In this document: piece by piece, positions 35,931-48,158 of the stretch
How the letters are laid out: the number at the start of each line of letters is the position of its first letter
Numbering within the stretch: the stretch's first letter is position 1
Assembly (NCBI GenBank): GCA_050084515.1
Contig: CM114271.1
Coordinates: 38,626,001 to 38,690,000, forward strand
DNA: 64,000 bases
Direction: 5' to 3'
From: Blasia pusilla
Lineage: Eukaryota; Marchantiophyta; Marchantiopsida; Blasiales
The notes under the pieces: generated by a model
The model's database searches: none
The model's input: the letters and a program-made list of their open reading frames with translations, nothing else
What the model was told of the DNA's origin: nothing
Position numbers and translations under genes: made by a program

Positions 35931-36695
35931 GTACTATGCTAACAAGCACTAGTCACATCGTACTAAATCAAATATGGATTTCAACTCAACTCGTATAGAT
36001 CTTGTTGAACTCTACTACGTCGATATACCATGTGGAAATCATATTCTTGTAATAAAAGAACCTATATTTCAAACTTCCATGTAAGGTTATGAAACTCAAT
36101 CAATCACTTTAGTGATTGGTGATCAATAAGGTGAATAAGGGGGTTATGAAACAAGTAAGAACTAAAATGTGTGACAAACCAAACTGCATCTGAGTATTGT
36201 TTCTAATGTGAGTTTTATTTTGACTCTACAATGTTGTTTGAGCAGCTAGTATAAGCCATTACAAACTCTCTACCCTCATCATCATGCTAGAGAAGCTCCA
36301 CTCCAAGTCCCAACATATTCCAATCTATGTGGAGTTGGAAAGAATATCCCATAAGTAATATCCTCAAGATAGGCATGTACATCAATATATCCTTGAGGAA
36401 TGGAAAGTCTTCTTCATGCTCATCTCCTTATTTCCACTTGGGATCCACCTTCATTAATAAGGTAGAGAGTTTGTAATTGTGCTAAATCCCTTAATATCTT
36501 ATTGATCAAACTTTTCCAATCTCACAAATGCACAAATTTGTCTTATGTCCATAAGGAGTGAAATATGTGAGATAGCCCTTACCTTCATTTAATAAACATC
36601 TAGTCCATAAGGATATATTGTATGAACGAAGTCCTCAATCTAATATTAAAAGAACTTGCACTTACTTAGATGCATCTTCAACCTTATTAGCTGTT
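35931..36695. other. Unassigned AT-rich spacer
   Basis: No gene, LTR or coding frame recognised. Confidence 0.5.
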
Positions 36696-37002
36696 TGATT
36701 CTCAACATCCACTTTTTGTTGCACATCATTAATTTATTATGCACAACGAGATTTTTTCTATTAATTACTATTATTATGATTTTATATTAATAAAAATGAA
36801 GAAGATAGGTGAAAACATCCTAGTTTTCCAAGTAGTCAAATAGGTGGGAGCCGCAACGAGGGAAATTTCTTGTATCTTGAGTAATCTCTATGTTCAATTT
36901 CCATCAAAGCTCTTCTTTGAACGCATAGCCATACTAGGCTACTTTGTATCTTCAATATTTGTAACATATTTAAGAGATTTTGTCATATTCTATTTTGTCA
37001 CA
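36696..37002 (+). repeat. Solo LTR of copia family B
   Basis: It starts TGATTCTCAACATCC as the 3' LTR of family B does, contains the AATGAAGAAGATAGG block of the 5' LTR, and ends TATTTTGTCACA. No internal copia DNA adjoins it. I find no clear 5-bp target duplication (CTGTT left, TTACT right). Confidence 0.8.
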
Positions 37003-39400
37003 TTACTATAGTGATCGAAACACCTTTATATATGAAATGACATTGAAAAACCAAAATAAAAGAGGAATCCCTTATGTAAATTTGCTTTATTTCCCTTTAT
37101 ATGGTTTTCCACAGAGGAAACTTCAAGATGGAGAGGAATCACTTGTCTAGGGAAATCCTTCTTTCCCACTCCTATTGGTGCTTCAAAACTTTACTTTTCT
37201 TCACTCCATTATTGGATGAGGGAAAAAGGTCAAGATAAAGTGCATCAACCTTCTTTGGATCCATCTCAATTTTGAGTTCAATGCAAATGAAAATCTTCTA
37301 GAGATGTGCAAATGGGGGTTATTGCTCCCATAAATCAAAATAAATCCTGCCATATTGAGCATGTAAACCTTTTCTTGGATATATTTTTTCTTGGGCATAA
37401 CAAGCCACACCTTAAGGAATATTTGCAAGTGCACCAATTTTCTTCATTGTAAAATTTCAAAATACACAAGAATTATCAAAGGAAGTAATTCACATCGTTC
37501 CTTCGGGGTTCTTTGGTCAAACATTTATAGCCCATGAACCTAGTAAGTGGCTCTCCCATTTTGTGAGGAAATTTCCACTAGCAATTCTCTCTCCATTGGC
37601 CGCACCTCTACTTGATCTTGTTGGTTCTCTATCTAGAGAAGTGCTTACATCTAAGATCTTTATCTATTTCATACAAAAATCCCATATTTTTTAATAACCC
37701 CTGGTCCCTTATCGAGAGATGCAAGGCCTAGGAATGTAACAAGATTTGTACCAACACTAAAACAAAGTAGTCGATGGAATATAGAAATATGGCATGAATG
37801 AGGCGTAACCCTTGGAGAGCAGTGTATATTAAGATCATGCTCCTTATCCAAGTTTATGGTGACTTTGAGTTGGGACTTTTGTGACTATAGATCATGCAAG
37901 TCCATTGCGAGAGAACTAAAATCCGACTCTCCTTTGTGAGTGTAAGTTGATTTGCAAGTCCTAGTAGTCGTATCAAAATTGCGACTATGAAGACTTATAA
38001 GTGGTTTGTAACGATTTTGAATGTGTAACTTACAAATTACTCATAAAAGAGTGTTACGAGACTCGTACTTTGCACCCATTGGGAGTTTTCTTTATACACA
38101 TACTTCATTTGCATGTAACTTGACGAGGAGTTGATGCTCCTCATGGGGGTACAAGGGGTCAGACGCACTCAACTCTAACTATACCATCTCCTAAGGGGGG
38201 GTAGGACGTCCCAATGGTGCCTTGAGAAAGAGAGTCGATGGAAGTTGATGACGTAGTCGTGGCTCTTGTATCAAAGCAAATTGTAGACAATCATTGTTTT
38301 GACCGAATTTGGTGCACTGATGATGTCAATAATGAAGAATTGTTTTCTCCTAGTTATATGCAATAGAGGCTAGGTGTGCATGTATATGTGTGAGATCACA
38401 TAACCTCTATAAGATGTTGCTCATGCTCCTCACTTGTGGAATTGAAGACTATGAAGTAGTCAATATAACATATAGAAAAATTCAAACATATCAAAATCTT
38501 ATACATGACTTTCTAAAACTCCGTCGAGGGATCTTTGATTCGAATGGTAAGAATTGACATTGGTGTAAATACGTTCTTCCCTCACTCCCCCACTTCTTGA
38601 AACTAGACTTTGGGCTAATTTGCCTATCTTGTCTATGCCACTATCTACTAGTGAACCTACTCCTTGATCCTTAAAGATGTCTCTAGGCTTTCACCATGAT
38701 TGTGACCAATTTTGTTCCCGCGACTTGCTAATTGCTCACTATTGTCCTAGAGAGTCTAAGATTTTTGATCTTTTGATTAATACGGCCCTTTCAATCACTC
38801 TTCATTTTTCTTTCTTTTCATCTAATTTATCCACGTGTCCTCCACACATGTTTGATACTTATTCCCCTCAAAGGGCCGTACGTTGGTTTACTATTGCCAT
38901 TGAATGTCTCATAAAATACGAAACGACTGTAACCCCGGCGTAATATAGTCGAGGTTACGCATGGTACTAGCTCGAAGGTTCTACCCCTTTGATCCTCTAC
39001 CATAATCCTCTTTCATGTCCCGTGGAGCATGCACATGTTAGTTATTTCATATTCTATGGGACGTTTTATTTGGGAATCCTTTGAAAAGAAGAAAGAAATT
39101 AGTTATCAAACATGTGTCTTCACACATGGATAGGTTGCCAAAAAAGATTAGTGCGTGTGAGGGCTGTAATTATAATTGGGCTTAAATTAAAATCCAAAGA
39201 TGATATAAAAAATATTACATTTGGCTTTGCTGAAAATCAGAAAATGCAAAAAGCTTGAGATTCTTTGAAAATGACAGAAAAAAAGTCGCTGGGGAAGTTT
39301 GACTAAAAGACGCATTGACTAGCGATCGGTCCGACACGTGTAGAATCCTAAGGAGTAGGTCTGATTGAATGGGAGTAGAATCCCTCGGTAAACGCGTCGG
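37003..39400. other. Unassigned region left of the gene island
   Basis: AT-rich. 38824-38860 and 39100-39133 are imperfectly inverted to each other (TATCCA.GTGT..ACACATGTTTGATA), perhaps the ends of a small decayed element. Open frames of 60-90 codons are unrecognised. Confidence 0.45.
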
Positions 39401-39489
39401 GACTCTAGACCCTACACCCTACCCTAGACTCTACAAGAACATTTACACTGCGGGTCAATACCTCCGGTGGTAACAGTAACAATAAGTAC

Positions 39490-39799
39490 AGGTCATAATT
39501 TCGGGCGTGAAAGTTGATTCGTTCGTTCGGTCGCAGAGTGCACTGTGGAGCGGCGATCTCCCGGCCTCGCCTCCCCGGGCAGGACTGCGGCCCTGCCCGC
39601 CCTGCAACCGCCCGGGCCGGCGCGGGTCGCCGGGCAGCCGCAGTCCTGGGAATCGCCGCTACTGGCAACCCAGGGTCCCCTGACGTGTCCTTCCGGACGC
39701 CGAGCGAGACGACGGGAGCGGAGCGGAGGGAGGGAGGGAGGGAGTCCGACGGAGGCGGGGGAGGGGAGAGAGAGAGAGAGCGAGACAGAGAGAAGAAAC
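39490..39799 (+). promoter_or_regulatory. CpG-dense, GA-rich putative promoter/leader of the F-box gene
   Basis: GC content rises sharply at about 39500. The stretch is CpG-dense (39545-39720) and is followed by (GGGA)n and (GA)n tracts at about 39725-39795. GA tracts are common in plant core promoters and leaders. No TATA box is evident, and the transcription start cannot be read from sequence alone. Confidence 0.5.
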
Positions 39800-39835
39800 A
39801 TGGCGAGCGTTGATGGAGCGAAGGTGCTGCTGTAA
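39800..39835 (+). other. Putative 11-codon upstream open reading frame
   Basis: ATG in the context GAAACATGGCG opens a frame MASVDGAKVLL ending in TAA, about 1 kb before the main start. It would act as a uORF if transcription begins in the GA tract. A strong donor (AAG then GTGAGT at 40097) and a possible acceptor (ACCTTTCAG ending 40543) suggest a leader intron; that is inference. Confidence 0.35.
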
Positions 39836-40863
39836 TTCGTTTGCCGATGCGCCACGTTTCCTGCGCCGAAATTGTACCTTGGGGGCTACGGAACGTCCTT
39901 GAGTGAGGCGAGGGTTGTGTGATATGCAGTTTTTGTTGTTCGGGAGAAGAGGAGGACGGGGGTTATATCGTGGCGAAGAAATTTCTCAAGATTCCGCACA
40001 CAATATTTCGCTGGACGGGAGAGGAGAAGGGGAGAAGTTTTAGACATGGTAATGTCCACCCTCCCAATACGGGAAGAGTGTGGGGCGGTCTTTAAGGTGA
40101 GTTCGGTTTCGTCGAGATCTCATATCCAGTCGTTTCGTAGCGTCTGTACAGCTGAGTTTTGTCAGTGCGCGTCTCGGGAATGGCTCTGGGACCGCGATTT
40201 TCCGAGGAGAATCTCCTACGCTCACAGTAAATGACCCCCTTAGTGTGATTTGCAACCGTCCAGTGTTGGAAGATCTCTTCGAACTGAAGAGAAGCCCGTT
40301 GTTGAAACAAAGCCCGACGTAAGTTCCAACTGTACGGGTTTAGCGCTGTGGTCACACCTCGATTCAGGTCAGGAGACGAAGGCGTAGAGAGTTTTGCTGT
40401 CTCCCCCCAGTCTATCGCTGCAGTAAGTCAGGAAGATGTAGATTATGAGCTTCCTCTGGGGGAATCGATCACTTGAGTACGGCGTACCTTATGAATCTGT
40501 TGTGAACTGGCTGTTGATGCGACGGTGTGTTATGACCTTTCAGGGTGTACAGCGCAGAAAAGAAATTGTCATGGGTCTCAGAAGTGTCAACATGGTGGTG
40601 CCACCCCACTCCGGTGATCTCTTGCTAAATGAGCTACCGATCTGAACAGCTCTTCGAGTTCGTACACAGAAGAAGGCTTGGGGATGGCTTTCGGGTCGCC
40701 AAAGACCGCACGCGTAAGGAAATCGACCAGCCAAGAAGCGGTTCGCCATGGTTGTTTTTTGGGAAACTCATGAATTTGCCGACTGACGTATCTAGACGCG
40801 TAGTCGCCAGGAAGCTACTCAAGGCTTCTAAAGCTACCGAGATAATGACGAAAATTTTGTAGT

Positions 40864-43800
40864 ATGTCCCCTCCGTCTCTTGCAATGATGAGTATCAGAA
40901 TGGAATGTTATCTATCGGCTCCCGAGGGAACTATAAACAGTAGCAAGTTTCAACAAAGGAAAAGGCGATCGGGAGACACTGGGCTCCATGGGAAAACCAC
41001 GAGAATAACCCAGGCGCCAAGCTTCAAAAAATGTCAAGTGAACGGTTTCGATTCACTTCCGGAAGACTTGCTCATCAATATCCTCACAGCGGTCGCTTCC
41101 ACGGCTTCTTCGCCGGCGGATCTTTTCAATGCTATGCTGACGTAGGTTCTCGTGTGCTTCATCTGATTCCTAACCTTCGGCCTCTCTTTCTGGATTGAAA
41201 CCGTGGTTGTTTCACGACCTGACGATGTAGGCGTTTTGGTACGATGATCATCGCCATGAGCATGTCAATGCCTTGAAGCTTTCACCAGAAGTATGGGTTC
41301 GTCGGCTAATTCCTGTTTCGTTCGTGTATTTGCGGACATCGGAGTTGTTGCCAGATCGCTTTCTTAACAATTATTTCCAGGATTACTTAGTAGAGAACAC
41401 CGGGTGCCATCGATGGTAATGCAGATGGCGTGGATCATAAGCGTGTAAACCTTCGCGATTGGTCTGGTTTAGCTGTCACGTTGCACTACGATATGAGGCC
41501 ATGCGTTGAAATCTGCTCCGTACCTCAAACAGAGACTGTGCGGATTGTAATTAAGTGGGTTAGAGAGGTGCAACGTACAGATTTGTCACAAGATCTTTTG
41601 CCCTGGTTTTGGAAAAGCAGGTGCCGGAGGTTCTTGGAAGCCACGAAACATCCGCAGGTCCTGTCAAATGCATCCTCTGGTGCCCTGGCCGTGAAAGCGG
41701 CTAGCTGGACGGATGGAGCTGATCGCTTTTTGAGGCAATGCGCAGATGCAGGAAATACTGAGGCTTGTTATTCGCTTGGCATGGTCAGTTGGTTTCCTCC
41801 CGGTCCTGTCGCTTCCCTAGATTTCAAGAAGCTGACTTTTGTGTGAGGACGAGTGAATGATTCTGTATCGAGGCTCATGTTTTACCTCTCGACTTTCGTG
41901 CTCGTGTGGTGGTCTCGTGGTCGTTTGCTGCTGTCTGTAAATTCCATTTCTTACTTCTGAATTTTCCTTCCAAATGGGATCATATTCGACTTGACTGGGC
42001 CTTTACAGCTCTGGATTGCTCTTTTTGAGTCACTGAACTGCTCAGATAGATTTTTCAGGGTATATTAGGCGTTTAAGTGAACCTGTAGCCAGCAGAGCGT
42101 CACAGCACATGGTCGTTCCTGCCAACTTTAGACTCTGCGCGTGAAGATGTTTCCCAGCTAGCACCGCAGTATACACACTGTGACTGATTGCCTGAGTTTC
42201 TGAGGAGTGGTGGACGTCGCATACGAAGTTGTGTTTACTTGCCACAGGTCTCTGGGTGGCTCTGATTGTCATAGACTTCTCTTTGCGATAGCGAGCGTCA
42301 GGATGTTTTTAGTTTCGCATTGCTCAGGCTACTCAGGCCTTAATTCTAATCTCGGTTCATACACCATCTTTCTACGAACTATGAATTTTACGTCTTCTTT
42401 CCTGTGGGCCTTTCAAGGTTTGTAAACTGCAGTCCGTTCTAGCAGATGTTATTCTATGGCGATGCAGCGAACATAACCCCTTTCAAAGTTTCTGTTCTTA
42501 ATGTCGTGGTGGAATTAGATGTAGAAATTACCTCTCTCTCTGACTTGCCATTATTCGGAGACCACTCTGCATGATAGAAAGTTTACATTTCCTCTCCCGT
42601 TTTGATTGAATTTTGTGTCTGTTCTCTATCTCGTGCAAGGAGAGGGTACCATATGTGACTTTTTGGCAATCTGATCCCAGCCTCAGTTCCTCTCAAGTTT
42701 CAAATGTCTTGACAACAGTAATCAAGGAGTTCAACTTGGAATGTAGTGGAAGTTGAACTCGTGGTTCTCAGATCGCTAGTGGGAACTGAATCTCGTAATT
42801 GTACTTGGGAGGGGCCCTGAAGAAATCGCAGTGTATATAGTTGGGAAATTTGATGGTCTAGCTTTGGTGGATGAGACTGACGAGTTTGGCGTCCATAGAG
42901 TGTACTGCAATCTTCGTATGAATCTCTGAGAGTGTGGAATGCTGAGGTGCTCCTGGTTCCATGGTGGCACTCTTCAATGAGTACTCGCTGACGGCAGTGT
43001 GCTAAATAACTGTACTGAAAGGTTTCTGAAGCTGGTCCTTCTGTTCCAGTCAGGAAAGAAAGGTTCAGAACTTGGATATTGTGCTGTTCTTCCCAGCTAG
43101 GAAGTTACGTGGTGGACTTTCATGTAGCTGAGCTGGTGTCTTTCAAATGCAGATTCGCTTCTACTGTTTGAGGGCTAGAAAGGCGGGTGCCTCCCTGATG
43201 GCAAAAGCAGCTATGAAATCTCATTCTGCTGCTCTGCACTCACTAGCTGTGATCCAGTTCAATGGGAGTGGAGGCACACGGAAGGACAAAGACTTAAAGG
43301 CAGGCGTTGCTCTGTGTGTCAGGGCTGCAACTCTTGGTCATGTGGATGCGATGAGGGAACTGGGTCACTGTCTGCAGGATGGTTATGGAATTTCAAAGAA
43401 CCTAGGCCATGGACGGCGTCTTTTGCTTGAAGCAAATGCCAGAGAAGCCGCGGCTGCTGTTGTTGCTTCTCCTACGGAAACTGCTTTGCAATTTACAGCT
43501 GCCGGCATGGGAGTAGGGTGCTCTCAAGTCCATCAGTCTGTGCCAGCTAACACTGTACCTGAGTCTCTGCAGAGAACCATCACAGATCAAAGTGGGCCTA
43601 CTGGAATTGAAGCAATAGAGAATCAGCAAATGTACAAACTTCTTCATGGGGGTAGCGGTTCACTCCTCAGTGACTTTGGCTGTATGGTCCCATCTCCCAA
43701 GTTGCATATTGCGAACAATTTCCTAGTGGATTGGTTTGCCTCGAAACCCCCAGAATCTGGCTTGCGTCTCTGTTCTCATATCCATTGTGGCCGACCCGAG

Positions 43801-43995
43801 ACTAGAAGACATGAATTTAGGCGGTGCTCTGCTTGTGGAAGTGTGAACTACTGTTCACGGGCTTGCCAAGCCCTTGACTGGAAAATTGTGCACAAGTATC
43901 GTTGTCATCCTGTTGCGGATTGGGGTGATCGACAAGATGACAACGATGTGGAAGAAGATGATGCAATGGCCTTTGAGGGTGTCGAAGCTTCCTAA
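40864..43995 (+). CDS. F-box protein with Sel1-like repeats and MYND zinc finger (At1g67340 type)
   Basis: Three coding exons, 40864-41141, 41621-41783 and 43153-43995, join in frame into a 427-residue protein. Intron 1 splits the Thr codon in AMLT-CRRF. Intron 2 (1,369 bp) follows YSLGM and precedes IRFYC, as in the Arabidopsis protein. The F-box lies at residues 62-100 (FDSLPEDLLINILTAVAST). Residues 115-245 hold Sel1/TPR-like helices (AVIQFNGSGG, MRELGHCLQDGYG). A MYND finger at 354-398 keeps eight likely ligands (C354, C359, C372, C375, C381, C385, H394, C398). The tail is acidic. By family, it should bind SKP1 in an SCF ubiquitin ligase, with MYND and Sel1 parts binding partners. The donor at 41784 is the weaker GTCAGT. 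The first Met is chosen as the most upstream in frame; Met9 or Met13 are alternatives. Confidence 0.9.
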
Positions 43996-46900
43996 GAAGC
44001 CGAGTCTGAGAATCAAGGGTGATGATAAACAATTTACATCCACACATTACTTGCCGCATATTGAATCTCCCTTAGGATGGGAGAGTGATGCTGGGATGCA
44101 TGCGGTATGCATTTGGGGCACCTTATAGGGTATTTTCTTCCTTACATCCTAGGTTCCCTGCGTGCTGTTTCTGTTTTTTTTTTTCTTCTGTTTGTCCTTC
44201 TGGATCGTAGGAAGATTTTCAATCTGGATCAGTGGGATAATGATGTAATTGCCAGTGAGGTTGAAAGGGTGTAGTGTCTTGTGTTGCTTGGTGTGAAGCG
44301 CATAAGATTGTGGTCCACTGGCGGTATGGGCGGTGGATAGAGGAGAGGTCGACAATGCATTTTTGCTGGTTTGAACATGTGGCTGATTGGGCAAGTGCCT
44401 GAAAAGCAGGCGATTTAGATCGGTCAGCAGTGGGCAAGGTGTCTGAGGTACTGCCGCAAGGTTTTGGCTCATTCTGACCTGGTCAGGAGCAGTTAGCGAA
44501 TCTGGACATCCTCTTCATCCTAAAGGTGTCCAACCTTTGGATAGAGGTTTTGCCTGAATAGTCTGACTTACACCGTGCAGGTGCGCGGTGTGGGGTATTG
44601 GTAGTGTCTATTACAAATAGTCTGAAAGAAGTTAGCTTCCAGGAGTTAGCAAGCCGGTGGTCAATTTGCATGCTGCAAAGAGACAGCTTGCTAGAAAGTT
44701 TCTGCCAAACAGAAATTCTCTACTCGCACTGAGCTGTGATTCTGGGTGCGAAAATGGATTTCAGGAGCAGGAAGATGTGTGTAGAGGGGCCCTATATGTT
44801 GGCCCGATCGTTCGTGGTTGAAGCAAACATCCAATTTGGGAGACTCGTTGGCTTTTAGAAAGTACGCAGGTCTCCATGTACTTTATAATTTGATGACGAA
44901 ACTTTATCTGCTTATGTCTCGTGCCGTCCCGGGTAGTAATACCCGTTCTATGATGGAGGTTGCCATTTGTCTCCCTTCGGAATTTGTATTATGTCTGGAG
45001 TCGCCAAAAGGTTGTGTTGGAAGCTGAAGTCAGTCTTGTGGATGCCTGGGAAGAATATATCCTACCCAGTATAATAACCCGCCCAATGAAAGCTTTATAG
45101 TCGGGAGAAAATGTGGGCAGCATTTGAATGAGACGAAGTGGAGTTGTAAAGGTGGGCACTTCTACCGGATGTCAGGGCCAAAAGGTGGCTGGTTATTGAG
45201 TACGATCATGATGCAACCGTCCGCATCTCTCTATAATCAACGTGGGTACGTATTAATCGGGGAAACGTAACTTTGGTAAGGAACTAAAATTATAATATAA
45301 ATAATCGAGCACATGATAGAAAATGGGTATATCATGTGAAAAAGTAATCAGTCTATGAGCACATCCGCGACGGACAGTACGATACCGGAAGTGAACTTCC
45401 GGTCTGAGAAAATTGGCCGTCCCATGAGCACATAATAATAGGGCACGCGACGCATAGAAGAAGGCGACGGGCAACGGTTTGGTTAGGGCGGGCAAAGAGC
45501 ATGGGAATTCAAGAGGTCCTCAGAAGCATGGATGGCCGACTGGGAAGATTGGTCGGCGACGATGGGTGAGAGCGCTCGCGATACAGAAAGGTCTGAAGCG
45601 ATGCTCGCCAGACGCGGAGGTCTGCAACACATGGTTCCATCTCCACCGACGTCGCCGTCATCGTCCCCGAGAACACGGAGGCCGGCGTCCAATCGGCGAG
45701 CCGCTGGTGTCGAACAAGTGAGCCTCGTGCCTGCCGGCTGCTACGGCAATCTGACCGACACGTGAAACGCTGCATTAAAATAGTGAGAGACTGGGAGTGG
45801 CCCGGTACTGTCAGCCGAAAGCCACGCGAGAGCGAGGAGCGAGGAACTTTCCTCCCTCGCAAAAGGCAACGAGCGCAGCATGCTGGGTCGACATCGGGGC
45901 CATAACATCTGACCGTCTCTCCCCCCTTCAGCTGTGGCCCCATTGCTGCGTCCGAGAGATTGTCATTATCCATCCAGCATGGAGACCATCGCCTCGTTCG
46001 TTCGATCGTCCCCTCCCTTGTGGCGCCGTAGCTTCGATGGCGCCAGGCCCCGCTGCTCCTCGTTCTGTCTGGATCGCACAAACAAACAAGCCAAAGAACT
46101 CCCACAAGTCTTGCGGCCCGTGCCTGCGCAGGACTGGTCGGTCAGGTAGACGCCCAATCTGCTTCCCGCAGGCCGACGTCCATCTGCTCGCACTCTGCAA
46201 CGAACAATAGATTGGAGATTAATAAGGATCACCTCCACCAGTGCCGCGACTCCGTGCGCCCCCACTAGCTCCCCCGCAGATTTGCGGGCACTCCGCAACA
46301 ACAATCTCCTCCAACCACAGCGGCGACTCACTTCCCGGGAGTGCAACGTCCAAGACGCAATCATTCCTGGTTGAAGGAGGCAAATACGTTTTTCTACCGC
46401 GGAGAGATCTTACGTCTCATTGACCAACCACACGATTCTCGGTTGCGTCTGGCAGTTTCTATTCATTTATCTGTCTAAAAAAAGAGAAAAGCACTCTACT
46501 TTCTCTGTGTGGTTCACGCACTCGGTGATGGAAGTCGCCTCCACTGTGCGGCTTCGGATTGGGTTCGGCAGAGTGACTGCGAGTTCGAGGATATCGAAAC
46601 AATCAATCTATGAAACTTCAGACTCGGAGAAGTATACTTCAAATCGCTGTAAGCAATGGCGTAAGTTTACTGCGAGATCGTATTATTTGTCTGTCTGATC
46701 ATTGGTGGACTATTACTCGCTGAGGACAAGAGCCTGTTCTACCAATCTGCGCTTTTCTCTAAAATCTCTGTGATCACTGTTTACTACCCATTCTTCGTCA
46801 TGAACTGCCGCATCTCAGACGGATTGCGCACGCTCTCCGGTATCTGTATGGACCAACACGCGGACTAGATAGGGGACTCGAGCATGACTGCGTAGGTCGC

Positions 46901-48158
46901 TGGAGACCTGCTGCCCACGAAGACCTGGAGAGTGTTCCTGGGAATGGATCGCCGGATATTGCCTCGGACTAGGGGAGGCGAGAGCCGCACCAGGCCACAC
47001 GTGCCTTTTTCGTTCGGGTCGTTAGGTTATCATGTGGAAGGAGCAGGGGAGGACTGGGAACACGCTGAGACTCAAATTGGACTGGTCATCTCGAGCAGCT
47101 TTTGGAAAACGGAATTCCGCAGATTTGGGCACGAGAAGCGAGACTTCAGAGTTGGGAGAAGCTTCTTCAGGAAGAGAAAGGATGGGTCTCTGGCGGGTGG
47201 AAGGAGTTTTGGAGTTCAACATCGAGCGACGTAGGATCGCTCCGGTCCTCGCGCAGGTTGTCGACCGAGATAGCGTCATATGCTGGACGTGCATGGCTGG
47301 CCCGGCATGCGAAGTGCGAGTCCGGTAGTTTTTCATGGATAAGGTTGACAATGCCTCACGGATGCTGCCTATCGAGTAAGCTATCGGTCATTATGCGTAC
47401 CTTAGAATCTCCCCCGTGGAGAGCCCTTGCTCACGCATGAAGCTGCCAGAGCTGAGGCTTTAATCGACTTTGGGAAATCTACCGGGACGCTTGGTTCGGG
47501 AACCGTGGTGGTTCCATTGGAATGCCACAATCAACGGTACCAAGCATAACCTGCAGCTCTCTGGGAACTTACGCATGTAGCTGACACGAAAGAACTGCCC
47601 TCCATAGTCTGGAAGTGACATCGGAGGATATACTACGAAGAGGCGAATCATAGTTAAGTCATTGGGCCTGACTCGTCTGGAAAATGCTGGTTCACTGCAT
47701 TTGCATGCAACAGTCGGGGAAAATACCATTTTCAAGCTGATACGAATCGGTCTTCACCGTAGATGTTGACATGCATTCAAAGTTTGTGGCTACTGAGATT
47801 AAGTTCACACTCAGAAACCGCACATGGTACCACTGCAATCCTCCTGGACGGCACCGCTTTTCTGTCAGAAACTAGCAGGGAAGCACTAAAGCCTCACACA
47901 CTCCACTGAAATCTATGGTAAATGGTGATCAGCTCTTCAGGGTTTAGGGTTTAGGGTCCAACTAGCGATTCTTGTAAGCGCTTTGTGCACCCCAATTCAA
48001 CCTAAAAGAGTTAGGATGCAGGTGGGACATTCCTCTTATTTTCCTTCTCATCATCTATCACTTCGTGTGTAAGCATTAGTAGTGATACAATGTGGAACTT
48101 TGACAGTGTTTCTTCAATGTCTTACACAATGTACATTAAACATGGCAAGAGTCTCACT
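43996..48158. other. Intergenic region between two convergent genes
   Basis: 43996-44500 is probably the 3' untranslated part of the F-box gene. 45400-47400 is GC-rich and CpG-bearing with several overlapping 60-198-codon frames on both strands. None shows a domain or a consistent frame, so I call none of them genes. A 71-codon plus-strand frame at 45934 starts METIASFVRSSPPLWRRSF, which could be a targeting-peptide exon, but no second exon was found. At 47938-47955 two TTTAGGG units occur. Confidence 0.5.

Noticed and set aside
43402-44059. Minus-strand frames opposite the F-box/MYND third exon
   Set aside because: Shadows of the coding strand; the plus-strand frame matches a known family along its whole length.
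45509-46105. 198-codon minus-strand open frame in the GC-rich intergenic block
   Set aside because: High GC makes long chance frames likely; both strands are open over the same stretch and no domain or splice pattern supports it.
47938-47955. TTTAGGG telomere-type units
   Set aside because: Only two units; interstitial chance matches of this length are common.
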